Shown in pieces: positions 34,154-42,851 of a DNA stretch of 64,000 nucleotides. Under the pieces are notes generated by a model. That model worked only from the letters and a program-made list of their open reading frames with translations. It made no database searches and was not told the DNA's origin. Origin of the DNA: Haloterrigena turkmenica DSM 5511 (GTDB lineage Archaea; Halobacteriota; Halobacteria; Halobacteriales; Natrialbaceae); NCBI RefSeq assembly GCF_000025325.1, contig NC_013743.1, positions 1,302,001 through 1,366,000 of the forward strand, given 5' to 3'. The number at the start of each line of letters is the position of its first letter. Position 1 is the stretch's first letter. The position numbers and the translations under genes are program-made.

Positions 34154-34489
34154 CTACACCTCGTCGAGCACCGCGAGCGAGTAGAGATCGATCGCGCTGA
34201 GGACGAGGACGGCGAGCGGGAAGGCCACGTCCGCGAAGGAGGCGGTCTCGAGGCGGAGGACTGAGAGCACGAGTGGCTCGACGAGCGGGCCGGTGGCGAG
34301 GAGCGATCCGGGACTCAGAAACACGAGCGCGGCCCCGCACAGTGCGGCCCAACAGCAGCCGCGGCGCCACTGTCGGGCATAGAGGTGTCCGGCGCCCGGC
34401 CAGCAGACGGTCAGCAGATACGCCGGCCACGTCGTCACGCGCGCGTCTAGCGGGAGTAGCGGCGTGAACTGTGCTGACGATGACGACAC
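34154..34489 (-). CDS. Small membrane protein
   Basis: A 111-residue protein with three to four hydrophobic segments (WPAYLLTVCWPGAGHLYA; CCWAALCGAALVFL; a last LAVLVLSAIDLYSLAVL). The GAGHLYARQW motif resembles TM2-type and related small membrane proteins. The start is a GTG at 34489. The function is unknown. Confidence 0.65.
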   Translation of the reverse strand: MSSSSAQFTPLLPLDARVTTWPAYLLTVCWPGAGHLYARQWRRGCCWAALCGAALVFLSPGSLLATGPLVEPLVLSVLRLETASFADVAFPLAVLVLSAIDLYSLAVLDEV

Positions 34490-34791
34490 GGATTATCGCC
34501 TCCGATACGTCGGCGGTCGCTGCTCGATACGGGACGTTTCGACGGGGAGTCGAGTTACCATACCGGTCGGATCAACGGTCGGGGTCAAAAACGTCAGTCA
34601 GACGGCTGTACGACGCGCGCGGCGGAACTGTCGAGCGATCGGACGCCCCGGACGATCACGAGCGGCACGCGGCCGCCGCTGCGGGTGAACGAGCCGTCGT
34701 GCGTCGACGGGACGGTCACCGCTCGTATCGCCGCTCGAGAGCTCGACTGGTCGGTACTCGAGGCGGAGATCGAGAATAGCGTCGTCCCGTC
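34490..34791. other. Intergenic region with no confident gene
   Basis: About 300 bases. Open plus-strand frames exist (34464-34688 and 34471-34779) but neither is convincing. A third frame that runs to 34822 ends in a plausible VTARIAARELDW segment, so a decayed gene is possible. Confidence 0.35.
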
Positions 34792-34917
34792 CTACGTCGC
34801 CTTCTCCCGTTTCCACGTGTGATCGCACAGGTTGCAGCCGTACTGGATGTGTCGCGCTCGCTCCTCGAGCCAGACGTCCGTTTCGCCGCAGTTCGGGCAT
34901 GGCTCTGTAGCGGCCAT
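34792..34917 (-). CDS. Zinc-ribbon microprotein
   Basis: A 41-residue protein. CPNCGE (7-12) and CNLCDHTW (28-35) form a complete four-Cys zinc ribbon, as in many haloarchaeal small proteins. The ATG is at 34917. The role is unknown; similar microproteins affect biofilm and stress phenotypes in Haloferax. Confidence 0.75.
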   Translation of the reverse strand: MAATEPCPNCGETDVWLEERARHIQYGCNLCDHTWKREKAT

Positions 34918-35079
34918 ATCCCGAGTACGACCGCGACCCGCTTCACGGTCACGCTGCCCATGCATGCCGGACACTGGTGCGGACCGCTGCCGAGACGGAC
35001 CGACAACACCGAGAACGGACGCTCGAAAACGCCATCCGCTTCCAGCGCCGAGCCGCAAAGCGACGCGACTCGTCCTGAC

Positions 35080-35295
35080 CTACTCGTCCCGCGACTCCGC
35101 AGAGAAATCACCGATGGAAGGTGTGGCGCTCTCGTTGGCATGGGCCGCGAACCGCGCGATGAGGTCGTCGACCGCGGGCGAGCCGCTCATCTGCGGGCTG
35201 TTCCGAGCCAGCGAGAGGCACATCAGTATCAGCTCGATTTCCTCGTCCGTGAACGCCAGTGATACGGTAGACTCCGTCTCCGTTTCCTCCTCCAT
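35080..35295 (-). CDS. Small acidic hypothetical protein
   Basis: A 71-residue protein starting MEEETETES, with a helix-strand core (VSLAFTDEEIELILMCLSLA and VDDLIARFAAH). It belongs to a widespread but unnamed haloarchaeal type. The ATG at 35295 was preferred over an upstream start because a TATA-poor but A+T-rich stretch (atatagcg) directly precedes it. Confidence 0.6.
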   Translation of the reverse strand: MEEETETESTVSLAFTDEEIELILMCLSLARNSPQMSGSPAVDDLIARFAAHANESATPSIGDFSAESRDE

Positions 35296-35526
35296 ATAGC
35301 GAACAGCTATAAGCAACACTCCCACTTAGCTTCCCGTAATCAGGTTTTTCTCACCACGAAGTGATCGAATCTGCAGGTCCGCGTCCGTTCGTTGATCCGC
35401 TGTCGTCGATGTCCTCAAGGCCCAGCGGTTCCAACGACGTCCTCGAGTCCTGTTCTCGAGCACCAATCCGCCCACTCGAGTCGCGGAGCGAAGTACCTTT
35501 ACGCAGTTCGACGCAACCTCGAGACA

Positions 35527-36084
35527 ATGTGGCCCTGGGGACACCTCGCCATCGCGTACCTGTGCTACTCGATCGCCCGATATCGACTCCGCGACCGCCC
35601 GCCGCGCGCGCTGCCGGTGATCGCGCTGGCGATCGGGTCGCAGTTCCCCGATCTGATCGATAAGCCGTTCGCGTGGTCGTTCGAGATCCTCCCCGGCGGA
35701 CGGACGCTCACCCATTCCGTGTTCGTCGCCGCGTTGTTGCTCCCGTCCGTCTACCTCCTCGCGCGCCGATTCGACCGACCCGACGCCGGCGTCGCGTTCG
35801 TCGTCGGCCACGTCTCGCATCTGCTCGCGGACATCCCGCCGAACGCGATCCTCACGGCCGACGCGTCCCAGTTGACGTTCCTCGTCTGGCCGCTGCTCCC
35901 ACCGCCGCCCTACGAGGAGGTCGACGGGATCCTCGCGGGCTTCCTGCGCTACTCGATGGGGTGGTACGAGTGGGCGCAACTCGGCCTCGCGCTCGTCGCT
36001 CTCCTCGTCTGGTATCGCGACGGACGGCCCGGGCTCGGCTACGTTCGCCGAAGCGTTACGATAATCACGCGAAAAACGGCGTAA
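35527..36084 (+). CDS. YdjM-like membrane protein
   Basis: A 185-residue polytopic protein opening MWPWGHLAIAYLCYS. Family landmarks are AIGSQFPDLIDKP, the RTLTHSVFVAALLL segment and VVGHVSHLLADIP, which supply the His/Asp residues. It is of the same broad family as 29157-29681 and 36216-36761 but more distant, and it has no partner gene. The reaction is not established. The long open frame on the other strand is a shadow. Confidence 0.82.
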   Translation: MWPWGHLAIAYLCYSIARYRLRDRPPRALPVIALAIGSQFPDLIDKPFAWSFEILPGGRTLTHSVFVAALLLPSVYLLARRFDRPDAGVAFVVGHVSHLLADIPPNAILTADASQLTFLVWPLLPPPPYEEVDGILAGFLRYSMGWYEWAQLGLALVALLVWYRDGRPGLGYVRRSVTIITRKTA

Positions 36085-36215
36085 CGGACGCCCCACCGGA
36101 ATCGAACCACCCGTCTACTAAATCGAACCGCTCTTCTACTCGACGTTCCACCGACCGCCGGCCCACGACCGACCACGAACCGAACCGTCTCCTCGAGTTC
36201 ACTGCGCGAATCGAA

Positions 36216-36761
36216 TCACCCGTCCGCCGGCATCGGCGACTCGCGTGACTCGCGCTCGAGCGACCGAGAGCGAGAGTGACGACGGACGACCGATCGAGCC
36301 GCGAGGGCCAGCAGGATCGCGACGGGGGCAACCCACCGATCCCGGCTGCTGTAGAACCCCGGGAAGACGACCTCGGCACTCGTGAGCGGCCAGAGGTACT
36401 GGTAGGTGCCCGCCGGCGGCACCAACAGGAGATCGAGAACCAAGTGCGACAGCGCCCCGAGCGCGAGCAGGAGCGCGACCGCCCGCCGGTACTCCGCGCG
36501 GACGGTCAGCGAGGCGATACAGATCACGACCGCCACGCCGCCGACCGAGTGCATCGGCCGCCAGGAGAACGACGCGCCGATCGCCGCTTCGACCGTCTCC
36601 GGCGGGACGACCCACTTCAGCCGATTCAGGTCGGGGAGCATCCCGCCGACCATCGCGACGGTCGCCAGCCGCGCCGTGATCCACGGGTACCGCACCGAGA
36701 GCAGCGTCGCGAGCGCGTAGGCGATCAGCACGTGTGTCAGACCGTCGGCCACGTCGATCAC
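36216..36761 (-). CDS. YdjM-like membrane protein, second module copy
   Basis: A 181-residue membrane protein close to that at 29157-29681: GLTHVLIAYALATLLSVRYPW, GGMLPDL, PMHSVGGVAVV, ALSHLVLDLLLVPP. Its ATG overlaps the stop of the upstream partner gene (ATGA). An Arg/Ser-rich cytoplasmic tail follows the last helix. Confidence 0.8.
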   Translation of the reverse strand: MIDVADGLTHVLIAYALATLLSVRYPWITARLATVAMVGGMLPDLNRLKWVVPPETVEAAIGASFSWRPMHSVGGVAVVICIASLTVRAEYRRAVALLLALGALSHLVLDLLLVPPAGTYQYLWPLTSAEVVFPGFYSSRDRWVAPVAILLALAARSVVRRHSRSRSLERESRESPMPADG

Positions 36762-37252
36762 TCCCCGCTTCGCGCGACTCGAGTCGTCCCTGACGTCCCT
36801 CGATCGACCGGCTCCGCGGCGTCGCCGCCGAACGGCAGCCGACCGGTCGGCTCGAGCGAGAGCCGGCGGAGATCGACGCGCCAGCCGGCGAGCGCGCGGC
36901 CCGCGACTAGCGCGGCGCCGACGGCCGAGACCGCGTGGGCGTACGGGAGCCCCCCGATGCGGCGCTCCTCGCTTCGGTCGGCCGGCGCAATGAGGGCGTT
37001 CCCGAACTCGGACCCGACGGCGGACAGATCGGCGGTCGCCGCTCGATCGGCCGCCGACGGCCCGGCGTCGCGGTACGCCGCCCCGAGGTCGTAGTCGCCG
37101 CCGCCGAGGACGACGAGTTCGTTCGCGTCGCTCGAGTCGGCCGTCGGGACCGCTTCGAGGGACCAGCCGGCGCCACCCAGAACGAGCAATCCGAGGAGCC
37201 CGGTGGCCAGCGCCGCGATTCCGAGACCTCGAACGAGCGGACCGGTGTGCAT
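36758..37252 (-). CDS. Membrane-anchored partner of the YdjM-like protein
   Basis: A 164-residue protein. A membrane segment lies at 8-30 (GLGIAALATGLLGLLVLGGAG). A strand-rich outer region covers about 40-110, a second hydrophobic segment (YAHAVSAVGAALVAGRALAGW) about 104-126, and a polar tail follows. The layout equals that of the protein at 28493-29173, although sequence identity is low. The ATG at 37252 was chosen over a TTG two codons upstream. Confidence 0.68.
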   Translation of the reverse strand: MHTGPLVRGLGIAALATGLLGLLVLGGAGWSLEAVPTADSSDANELVVLGGGDYDLGAAYRDAGPSAADRAATADLSAVGSEFGNALIAPADRSEERRIGGLPYAHAVSAVGAALVAGRALAGWRVDLRRLSLEPTGRLPFGGDAAEPVDRGTSGTTRVARSGE

Positions 37253-37524
37253 ACCCAACGGTTGGAACGACGCGGAGATAATGGTCAGCAGAATATTATG
37301 TCCTGAGTCGAACCGCGACTCGAGTCCCGTTTCGGCCCGCGACTCGAATCGTGAGGAGCGGGACAGTCAGGCCGTCCGTCGCCGACGAATTCGACTCCCC
37401 GTGTGCGGTCCGAACACGTCCGAACGCGATCGCTTCGGCCGCGTCCGGCCGCTTCGGAGACGAGACGAACGCGAAAATCACAAACAGATAAGTATCAACC
37501 GTCGAAAATAACTCGAGAGAGCGT

Positions 37525-37992
37525 ATGAGTGGGGAACACGTTCAGGGAGGGGTCGTCGATCGGGGAATCGAAGACCTAGCCGCGACCGCGCTCGCCGGGC
37601 TCGCGGGCGGGGCGGGGTTCGGGGTCGCGCTGTACGCGTTCGGTCTGCTCGAGTCGGTCGGCATCCTCGTCGGACGGCCCGGACTGCTGTCGGGCCTCTC
37701 CGTCCTGCTGGTCGCCAGCGTCATCGGGGCGTTCGCGTATCGGCTGCTCGGTACGGTGAGCCACCTCGAGGAGGACGTGGCCGATCCGATCACGGGACTC
37801 ACGCTCGGCGCGTGTTTCGGCCTCGCGGTCTGGGGTCTCGGCGTCGCGCTCGCGTTGCCGCTGTGGCTCAGACTGCTCGGCTGGACGCCGCCCGTCCCCT
37901 ACCTCCACTGGCAGAGTCTCGTCGCGCTGCTGGTCTACGGCGTGCTGGTCGGACCGGCGTCTCCGCTCGCCGAACGGTACGTTCGGTTCTGA
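37525..37992 (+). CDS. Four-helix membrane protein
   Basis: A 155-residue protein with four hydrophobic segments (ALAGLAGGAGFGVALYAF; LSGLSVLLVASVIGAFAY; LGACFGLAVWGLGVALAL; SLVALLVYGVLVG). Gly-rich helices and a conserved W-x-P loop are visible. It is of a common haloarchaeal type without known function. An A+T-rich stretch (aaaatcacaaacagataagtatcaac) precedes the gene. Confidence 0.75.
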   Translation: MSGEHVQGGVVDRGIEDLAATALAGLAGGAGFGVALYAFGLLESVGILVGRPGLLSGLSVLLVASVIGAFAYRLLGTVSHLEEDVADPITGLTLGACFGLAVWGLGVALALPLWLRLLGWTPPVPYLHWQSLVALLVYGVLVGPASPLAERYVRF

Positions 37993-38147
37993 CGACTCGC
38001 GAACTGACGCGACTCATCGCCGTCGTCACGTAGATCCGAAGCGACGCGGCGCGTCGCCGTTGTCGACGCGACCCAACGCGAGCGTCGCCACTCCTGACCA
38101 GCGGCCGAAGAAGGGACTCCGATTCGAGAGCGAGCGAGTCGGACCGT

Positions 38148-38318
38148 TCAGCGGATTTCCTTCCACTCGGCGTCGCACTCCGGACAGATGCGGATCGTCT
38201 TGATCTGGTCCGGGTCGTTTTCGGTCTTCAGGGCCTTCTCGCAGTCGCCACAGACGAGCCGGTCGTAGGTGTCCTTCTCGAGTTCGCCGTCGCGGAGTGC
38301 CTTCCGGACTGATTTCAT
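38148..38318 (-). CDS. HVO_0758-type zinc-finger microprotein
   Basis: A 56-residue protein starting MKSVRKALRDGELEKDTYDR. CGDC (23-26) and CPEC (45-48) form a zinc ribbon. The opening and spacing match, from memory, the HVO_0758 family of haloarchaeal zinc-finger proteins. Such proteins are thought to bind nucleic acid or partner proteins. It is transcribed alone, with a strong A+T-rich element upstream (gtagaaaaaga on the plus strand). Confidence 0.82.
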   Translation of the reverse strand: MKSVRKALRDGELEKDTYDRLVCGDCEKALKTENDPDQIKTIRICPECDAEWKEIR

Positions 38319-38476
38319 GTTCCGCCCCTACGAACGTAGGGTAGAAAAAGACCGGTGCTTTATCGAGATCTGTGCCGTGACGTCCTGAGGGGGGCGATAC
38401 TGTAATCTAGTGATCATGACCGGACGGTCTGGCCGGAGTCGTGGCCGTTTTACCGGTTCGCTCGAACACTCCACCG

Positions 38477-39598
38477 ATGGAGTACGTTCAGGAGCGGATC
38501 GCGACGCTCCACGAGTTCGGCGGGACCGCCGGCCGCGACGGCGACCTCGCCCGCGCGGCCGCCGACGCCGTCGCAGAGACGGCCGTCGTCGTTCCGATGA
38601 CCGCCCGCGAACACGAGAACCCCGCCGCCGAACGCGTTCTCTCGGAACTCGAGTCCCTCGACCCCTCCCCGGCCGCCGTCTTCGTTCCCGTCCGCGCCGA
38701 CGCCAACGAGATCGACTCCTTTCGCGGCTGGCTCGAGTCGTTCGCGCTGCCGATCCGCGTCCTGTGGTGTAACTCGCCCCGAGTCGACGCCCTGCTGGCC
38801 GACGCGGGGCTGGACGGCGAGTTCGGCAAGGGCCGGGACGTCTGGCTCGCGCTCGGGCCCGCCGCCGACGCCGGCGAGTACGTCGTCGTCCACGACGCCG
38901 ACGCCAGGAGCTACGAGGCCGGCCACGTCCCGCGCCTGCTCGCCCCGCTGACGATGGACTACGCCTTCTCGAAGGGGTACTACGCCCGCGTCGAGGACGG
39001 CCGACTCTACGGGCGGCTCTTCCGGCTGTTCTACGCGCCGCTCGTTCGCGCGCTCGCTGACCGCCACGACGCGCCAATCCTCGACTACCTCCGGGCCTTC
39101 CGGTACCCGCTGGCCGGCGAGTTCGCCGCCACGGCCGCCCTCGCCCGTCGGCTCCGCGCGCCGCGGGCCTGGGGCCTCGAGGTCGGAACCCTCGGCGACG
39201 CCTTCGACGCGGCCGGCTTCGACGGCGCCGCGCAGGTCGACCTCGGGCGCCACGAACACGACCACCGCGCGGTCGCCGGCGAGACCGGCCTCGAGGGAAT
39301 GAGCCGCGAGGTGGCCGGAGAGCTGCTGCGCGTCGTCGAGGAGCGCGGCGTCGACCCCGACTACGAGACCCTCCAGGAGCGGTACCTCGCGGCCGGCGAG
39401 CGGCTGATCGAGCAGTACCGCGCCGACGCGGCGTTCAACGGGCTCACCTACGATTCCGCGGCCGAACGGGACCAGCTCGCCCGCTACGCCGGCTCGATCG
39501 CGCCGCCCGACCCCGACCGCCGGCTGCCGCCGTGGACGGACGCGCCGGTGACGCCCGAGGCGATCGTCTCGGCCACGCTGGCGATCCGCAACGCCTAA
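38477..39598 (+). CDS. GpgS-like glycosyltransferase (GT81/GT2 type)
   Basis: A 373-residue protein in the glucosyl-3-phosphoglycerate synthase group. A GT-A fold is indicated by FGKGRDVWLAL and the metal-binding VVVHDADARSYE. The acceptor side has FSKGYYARVEDGRLYGR and YPLAGEFA, as in GpgS/MpgS. The family makes glucosyl- or mannosyl-phosphoglycerate, a compatible-solute or polysaccharide precursor. No phosphatase partner lies nearby. The exact sugar donor is unknown. Confidence 0.8.
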   Translation: MEYVQERIATLHEFGGTAGRDGDLARAAADAVAETAVVVPMTAREHENPAAERVLSELESLDPSPAAVFVPVRADANEIDSFRGWLESFALPIRVLWCNSPRVDALLADAGLDGEFGKGRDVWLALGPAADAGEYVVVHDADARSYEAGHVPRLLAPLTMDYAFSKGYYARVEDGRLYGRLFRLFYAPLVRALADRHDAPILDYLRAFRYPLAGEFAATAALARRLRAPRAWGLEVGTLGDAFDAAGFDGAAQVDLGRHEHDHRAVAGETGLEGMSREVAGELLRVVEERGVDPDYETLQERYLAAGERLIEQYRADAAFNGLTYDSAAERDQLARYAGSIAPPDPDRRLPPWTDAPVTPEAIVSATLAIRNA

Positions 39599-39716
39599 CG
39601 CATCGACGGATCCACGACGCGCCCCCAGCGCTCGAGTCCGACGCCGCCGTCGGCGACCGCGGGCGACGATGCCGGTGACCGCAACGCTAATCCGACCTTC
39701 GTCCGTCGTGGCGTGT

Positions 39717-40196
39717 ATGGACGCGACTGCGGACGAACTGGCGGGCGTCGTCGACCTCTTCGGCGGGCTGACCCGCGCGGAACTCGAGCGGGCGCTCTCC
39801 GAGGCGGCGTTCCGGGCGGACGGCCAGTCCGTCGACGAGGCGGCCCTCGAGACGGCGATCGAGGACGCCCTCGAGTCGTTCGCGCTCATTCGTCACGAGC
39901 AGACCGTCGACGGCGAGCGCCGGTCGCTGCTGGTCGCCGGGCCGACGGCGTTCCCGTCGGTGCCGGACCACGCCGAGGACGTCCCGCACATCCTCGACGT
40001 CGACCGGCGGCGGCTGGACCGTGAGGCACTCGGCGAGACGGCCCGCGAGCAGTTCACCGACGCCGTCGAGGCGGCCGAAGCGGCCGACGACGAGGACCGG
40101 ATCCGACACCTGATCGACGTCAGCTACGACGTCGAGGCCTGGTCCCCGGTCGAACTCGCGGCCGAACGGGAGCGACTGGAAGCCGCCCTCGAGTGA
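39717..40196 (+). CDS. DUF7109-like protein
   Basis: A 159-residue acidic helical protein. The opening DELAGVVDLFGGLTRAELERAL is typical of a haloarchaeal family I recall as DUF7109. It has no catalytic motif. A PTAFPSVPDHAEDVPHIL segment lies mid-protein. The ATG at 39717 fits the family start. The function is unknown, possibly a cytosolic adaptor. Confidence 0.8.
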   Translation: MDATADELAGVVDLFGGLTRAELERALSEAAFRADGQSVDEAALETAIEDALESFALIRHEQTVDGERRSLLVAGPTAFPSVPDHAEDVPHILDVDRRRLDREALGETAREQFTDAVEAAEAADDEDRIRHLIDVSYDVEAWSPVELAAERERLEAALE

Positions 40197-40350
40197 GTCC
40201 GTGCCGTCGACGGCACGCGACCGACGGACCGCGAACCGAAACGGAGATTCCGATCGGGACCGATGGTCCGACATCGACAGCGACCTCGCGGCTCCGTGTC
40301 CGATCGACCGCCGCCGCGGGGTCGCGGAACGAAGGTGAGCGTACCCCCGT

Positions 40351-40941
40351 ATGTCACAGCCGACGATGAACCTCGAGCCGGTCGCCGACCACGCGCCCCT
40401 CGAGATCGACGACCAGGAACGCGACGCGGCCGTCCTCGCGCCGATCATCGAGCGCGGCGGCGAGGACCACCTGCTCTTCACGCGGCGGGCCGACCACCTC
40501 GGCGAGCACCCCGGCCAGATGAGCTTTCCCGGCGGCGGCGCCGAACCGTTCGACGACTCCATTCTCGACACCGCGCTCCGCGAGGCCAACGAGGAGATCG
40601 GGCTCCGATCCGACGAGGTCGAGATCGTCGGCCGACTCGACGATATCCGAACGATTACGGAGTACGCCGTCACGCCGTTCGTCGGTCGCGTCCCCGACCG
40701 CGAGTACGTCGGCGACGGCCACGAGGTCGCCGAGATCGTCGTCCTCCCGCTGTCCGGCCTGCTCGATCCGGACAACTACGAGTACGAACGGCGCGACCAC
40801 CCCTACTACGGCGACATCGTCATCCACTACTTCCACGTCGACGGCTACACCGTCTGGGGGGCGACCGGGCGCATCCTCGTCCAGCTGCTCGAGTTGACGA
40901 CCGACTTCGAACCGCCCGAGCGGGTCGAACGCTCGCAGTGA
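40351..40941 (+). CDS. CoA-type Nudix hydrolase
   Basis: A 196-residue protein. The segment EHPGQMSFPGGG is the UPF0035 signature of CoA pyrophosphatases. It is followed by the Nudix box ending LREANEEIGL, with Asp in place of the first Glu as is common in this subgroup. The family cleaves CoA and its derivatives to phosphopantetheine and ADP. It is a single gene with its own upstream region. Confidence 0.88.
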   Translation: MSQPTMNLEPVADHAPLEIDDQERDAAVLAPIIERGGEDHLLFTRRADHLGEHPGQMSFPGGGAEPFDDSILDTALREANEEIGLRSDEVEIVGRLDDIRTITEYAVTPFVGRVPDREYVGDGHEVAEIVVLPLSGLLDPDNYEYERRDHPYYGDIVIHYFHVDGYTVWGATGRILVQLLELTTDFEPPERVERSQ

Positions 40942-40950
40942 GAGACGCTC

Positions 40951-41637
40951 TTACTGATCGCCCTCGCGCGTCCCGTCGGACTCGAGTTGCCCGACGACGG
41001 TCAGCGACGTGTCCTCGAGGTCCTCGGCGGTATCCGCGTCGCCGAAGCCGCCGCTGACCACCCGCGTGAGCGCTTCCTCGAGCGTCTCGTCGAGTTCAGT
41101 GAAATCGTCGGGCGAGACCTCGAGGACGTAGCCCGACGAGATGTTCGGCGACGTCGGGAGAAAGAGGGTCGCGCGGCCGTCGGGCGTCCGCTGGCCGGTC
41201 TTGAACGCGGTCATCCAGACGCCGTCCCAGGTCTCGACCCTGACCGGCGTCTGGAGGGTCTCGCCCGCGCCGAACGTCGTCTCGGTGGCGGTCTTCGAGG
41301 CGTTGTAGACGACGCGGATGACCGGCACCCGATTCGCGACGTAGTCGACGACCCCCTCCAAGATGCCGCCGGTCGTGGTGTCCGTCATCTGCCCGATGAC
41401 GTACATCGCGAGGGCGAGGAACCCGACGAACGTTGCGACCCGGAGGAAGCCGGCGAGCCGGGCGCGCGCGTACTCGCCGAGTCCGGGCACGATCGCCTCG
41501 AGGGTCTCCGCGTTGAGCAGGAGTCCCGGCGTCACGCCCGCGATGAACGAGTAGAGGTAGTAAGCGAGGTACAGCGTCACGAGGACGGGGCCGACGACGA
41601 TGAGGCCACGTCCGAAATCCCCCTTGACCGAACTCAT
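40951..41637 (-). CDS. DUF502-family membrane protein
   Basis: A 228-residue protein. Two membrane helices lie at about 10-35 (GLIVVGPVLVTLYLAYYLY) and 62-84 (LRVATFVGFLALAMYVIG). A soluble domain follows with the DUF502 landmarks RVPVIRVVYNASKTATE, FKTG and LFLPTSPNISSGYVLEV. The family is widespread, and its role is not established. It converges on the Nudix gene with 9 bases between stops. Confidence 0.87.
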   Translation of the reverse strand: MSSVKGDFGRGLIVVGPVLVTLYLAYYLYSFIAGVTPGLLLNAETLEAIVPGLGEYARARLAGFLRVATFVGFLALAMYVIGQMTDTTTGGILEGVVDYVANRVPVIRVVYNASKTATETTFGAGETLQTPVRVETWDGVWMTAFKTGQRTPDGRATLFLPTSPNISSGYVLEVSPDDFTELDETLEEALTRVVSGGFGDADTAEDLEDTSLTVVGQLESDGTREGDQ

Positions 41638-41880
41638 GTGGCCGCGATCACGGTCGATGGCAGGGCGCCCTCCTATGAGTAGATTGTGGACTCGAGATAG
41701 CGGAAACCGCGTCGTTCGGCGATCGAAGCCGGTCGCTGCCGGCGCCGGTCCGGAACGCCAGCTTTTTGCGCGCCGGCCGCACAGCACGTCTATATCCGCG
41801 TCGACAGTTCGACGTCCCGACCGTCGTTGCTCGAGGTTTCGGGCCCGTCGGGACCGCCGCGTCGCGCGAAGTGAGCACCT

Positions 41881-42660
41881 ATGTTGACCACGAGCACCGT
41901 CACCCGTGCCGGACTGGACGCGATCGCGCTGAAACCCGCGGAGTGTGACGTCTCGGACGGCGCGTCGCTCCCGGTCGAGACGATCGCGATCGACTACGAG
42001 GGCCGCGAGCACCTGCCCGCCCCAGAGACGCTCGCTTCCCTCTCGGAGGAGACCGACGTCCTGGTGACGACGCCCGTCCGCGCCGACGGCTTCGATCCGC
42101 TGGGCGACGACTCGCTGACCGCCGAACTCCCCGACGCCGTCGGGCGAGTCCTCGTCGCGGGCCACCCCGCCTACCTCACCGCCGAGGAACGCGAGCGGGC
42201 CGTCGCGCCGCGACTCGGCGCCGCCCTCGAGACCGATCCCGACGCCTGGGTCGGCACCGAGAGCGTCGAACGGATCGCGATGGCGACCGGCGCGACCCAG
42301 TACGAACTGCTCTCGCGGACGACCGAGCGCGACCTGCAGGCGTTACGGGCGGCCGGCTTCGACGGCGAGATCTCCGTCTACGCCCCGACGGTGCTCACCG
42401 AGGACGACGACGCCGTGCTCAACGCCGTCGGCGCCTACGTCGCCCGCCGCCGCCCGGTCACGCGAGCCCTCCCCGAGGACGCCCCGACCGACGCGACCGC
42501 GACCAGCCGCGCTCGAGACGTGTTGCTCGAGGCGGCCACCGACTACGCGCTCGTCGGCGCTCCCGACGAGGTGCGCGCCCGGATCGACGCCCTGCACGAG
42601 GCCGGCGCGACGACGATCGTCGGCTACCCCGCGCGGGGCCTCGAGCTATTCCTCGACTAA
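41881..42660 (+). CDS. DUF7388-like protein
   Basis: A 259-residue haloarchaeal protein. The C-terminal part (LVGAPDEVRARIDALHEAGATTIVGYP) resembles the end of luciferase-like F420-dependent enzymes. The first 100 residues (VLVTTPVRADGFDP, VLVAGHPAYL) do not show a cofactor motif. I recall the family as DUF7388, which is uncertain. No catalytic function is assigned. Confidence 0.75.
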   Translation: MLTTSTVTRAGLDAIALKPAECDVSDGASLPVETIAIDYEGREHLPAPETLASLSEETDVLVTTPVRADGFDPLGDDSLTAELPDAVGRVLVAGHPAYLTAEERERAVAPRLGAALETDPDAWVGTESVERIAMATGATQYELLSRTTERDLQALRAAGFDGEISVYAPTVLTEDDDAVLNAVGAYVARRRPVTRALPEDAPTDATATSRARDVLLEAATDYALVGAPDEVRARIDALHEAGATTIVGYPARGLELFLD

Positions 42661-42773
42661 CTGCCGGTCCTCGCGTACCCGATTCCGAAACGGCGTCCCG
42701 AGGGCCAGAAACCGACTTCCGTTGGCGACCGTCGATCACACAGGGTAAGTATCAGCCAGCCCCAGTGTCCGCC

Positions 42774-42851
42774 ATGACGAGTTTCGGTGACGCGATCGAC
42801 GCTCGAGGACAGCGCCGCGCCCGCGAGCTCCCGGCGCGTGATCGGCCATGA
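42774..42851 (+). CDS. Possible 25-residue leader ORF
   Basis: An ATG-started short frame (opening MTSFGDAIDARG) ends with a TGA that overlaps the ATG of the FAD oxidase (ATGA). Such overlaps couple translation. There is no other support, and it may be chance. Confidence 0.25.
   Translation: MTSFGDAIDARGQRRARELPARDRP

Noticed and set aside
34471-34779. 102-codon plus-strand frame after the small membrane protein
   Set aside because: The composition is Arg-rich and no motif is visible. Another frame is locally better, so no gene could be supported.
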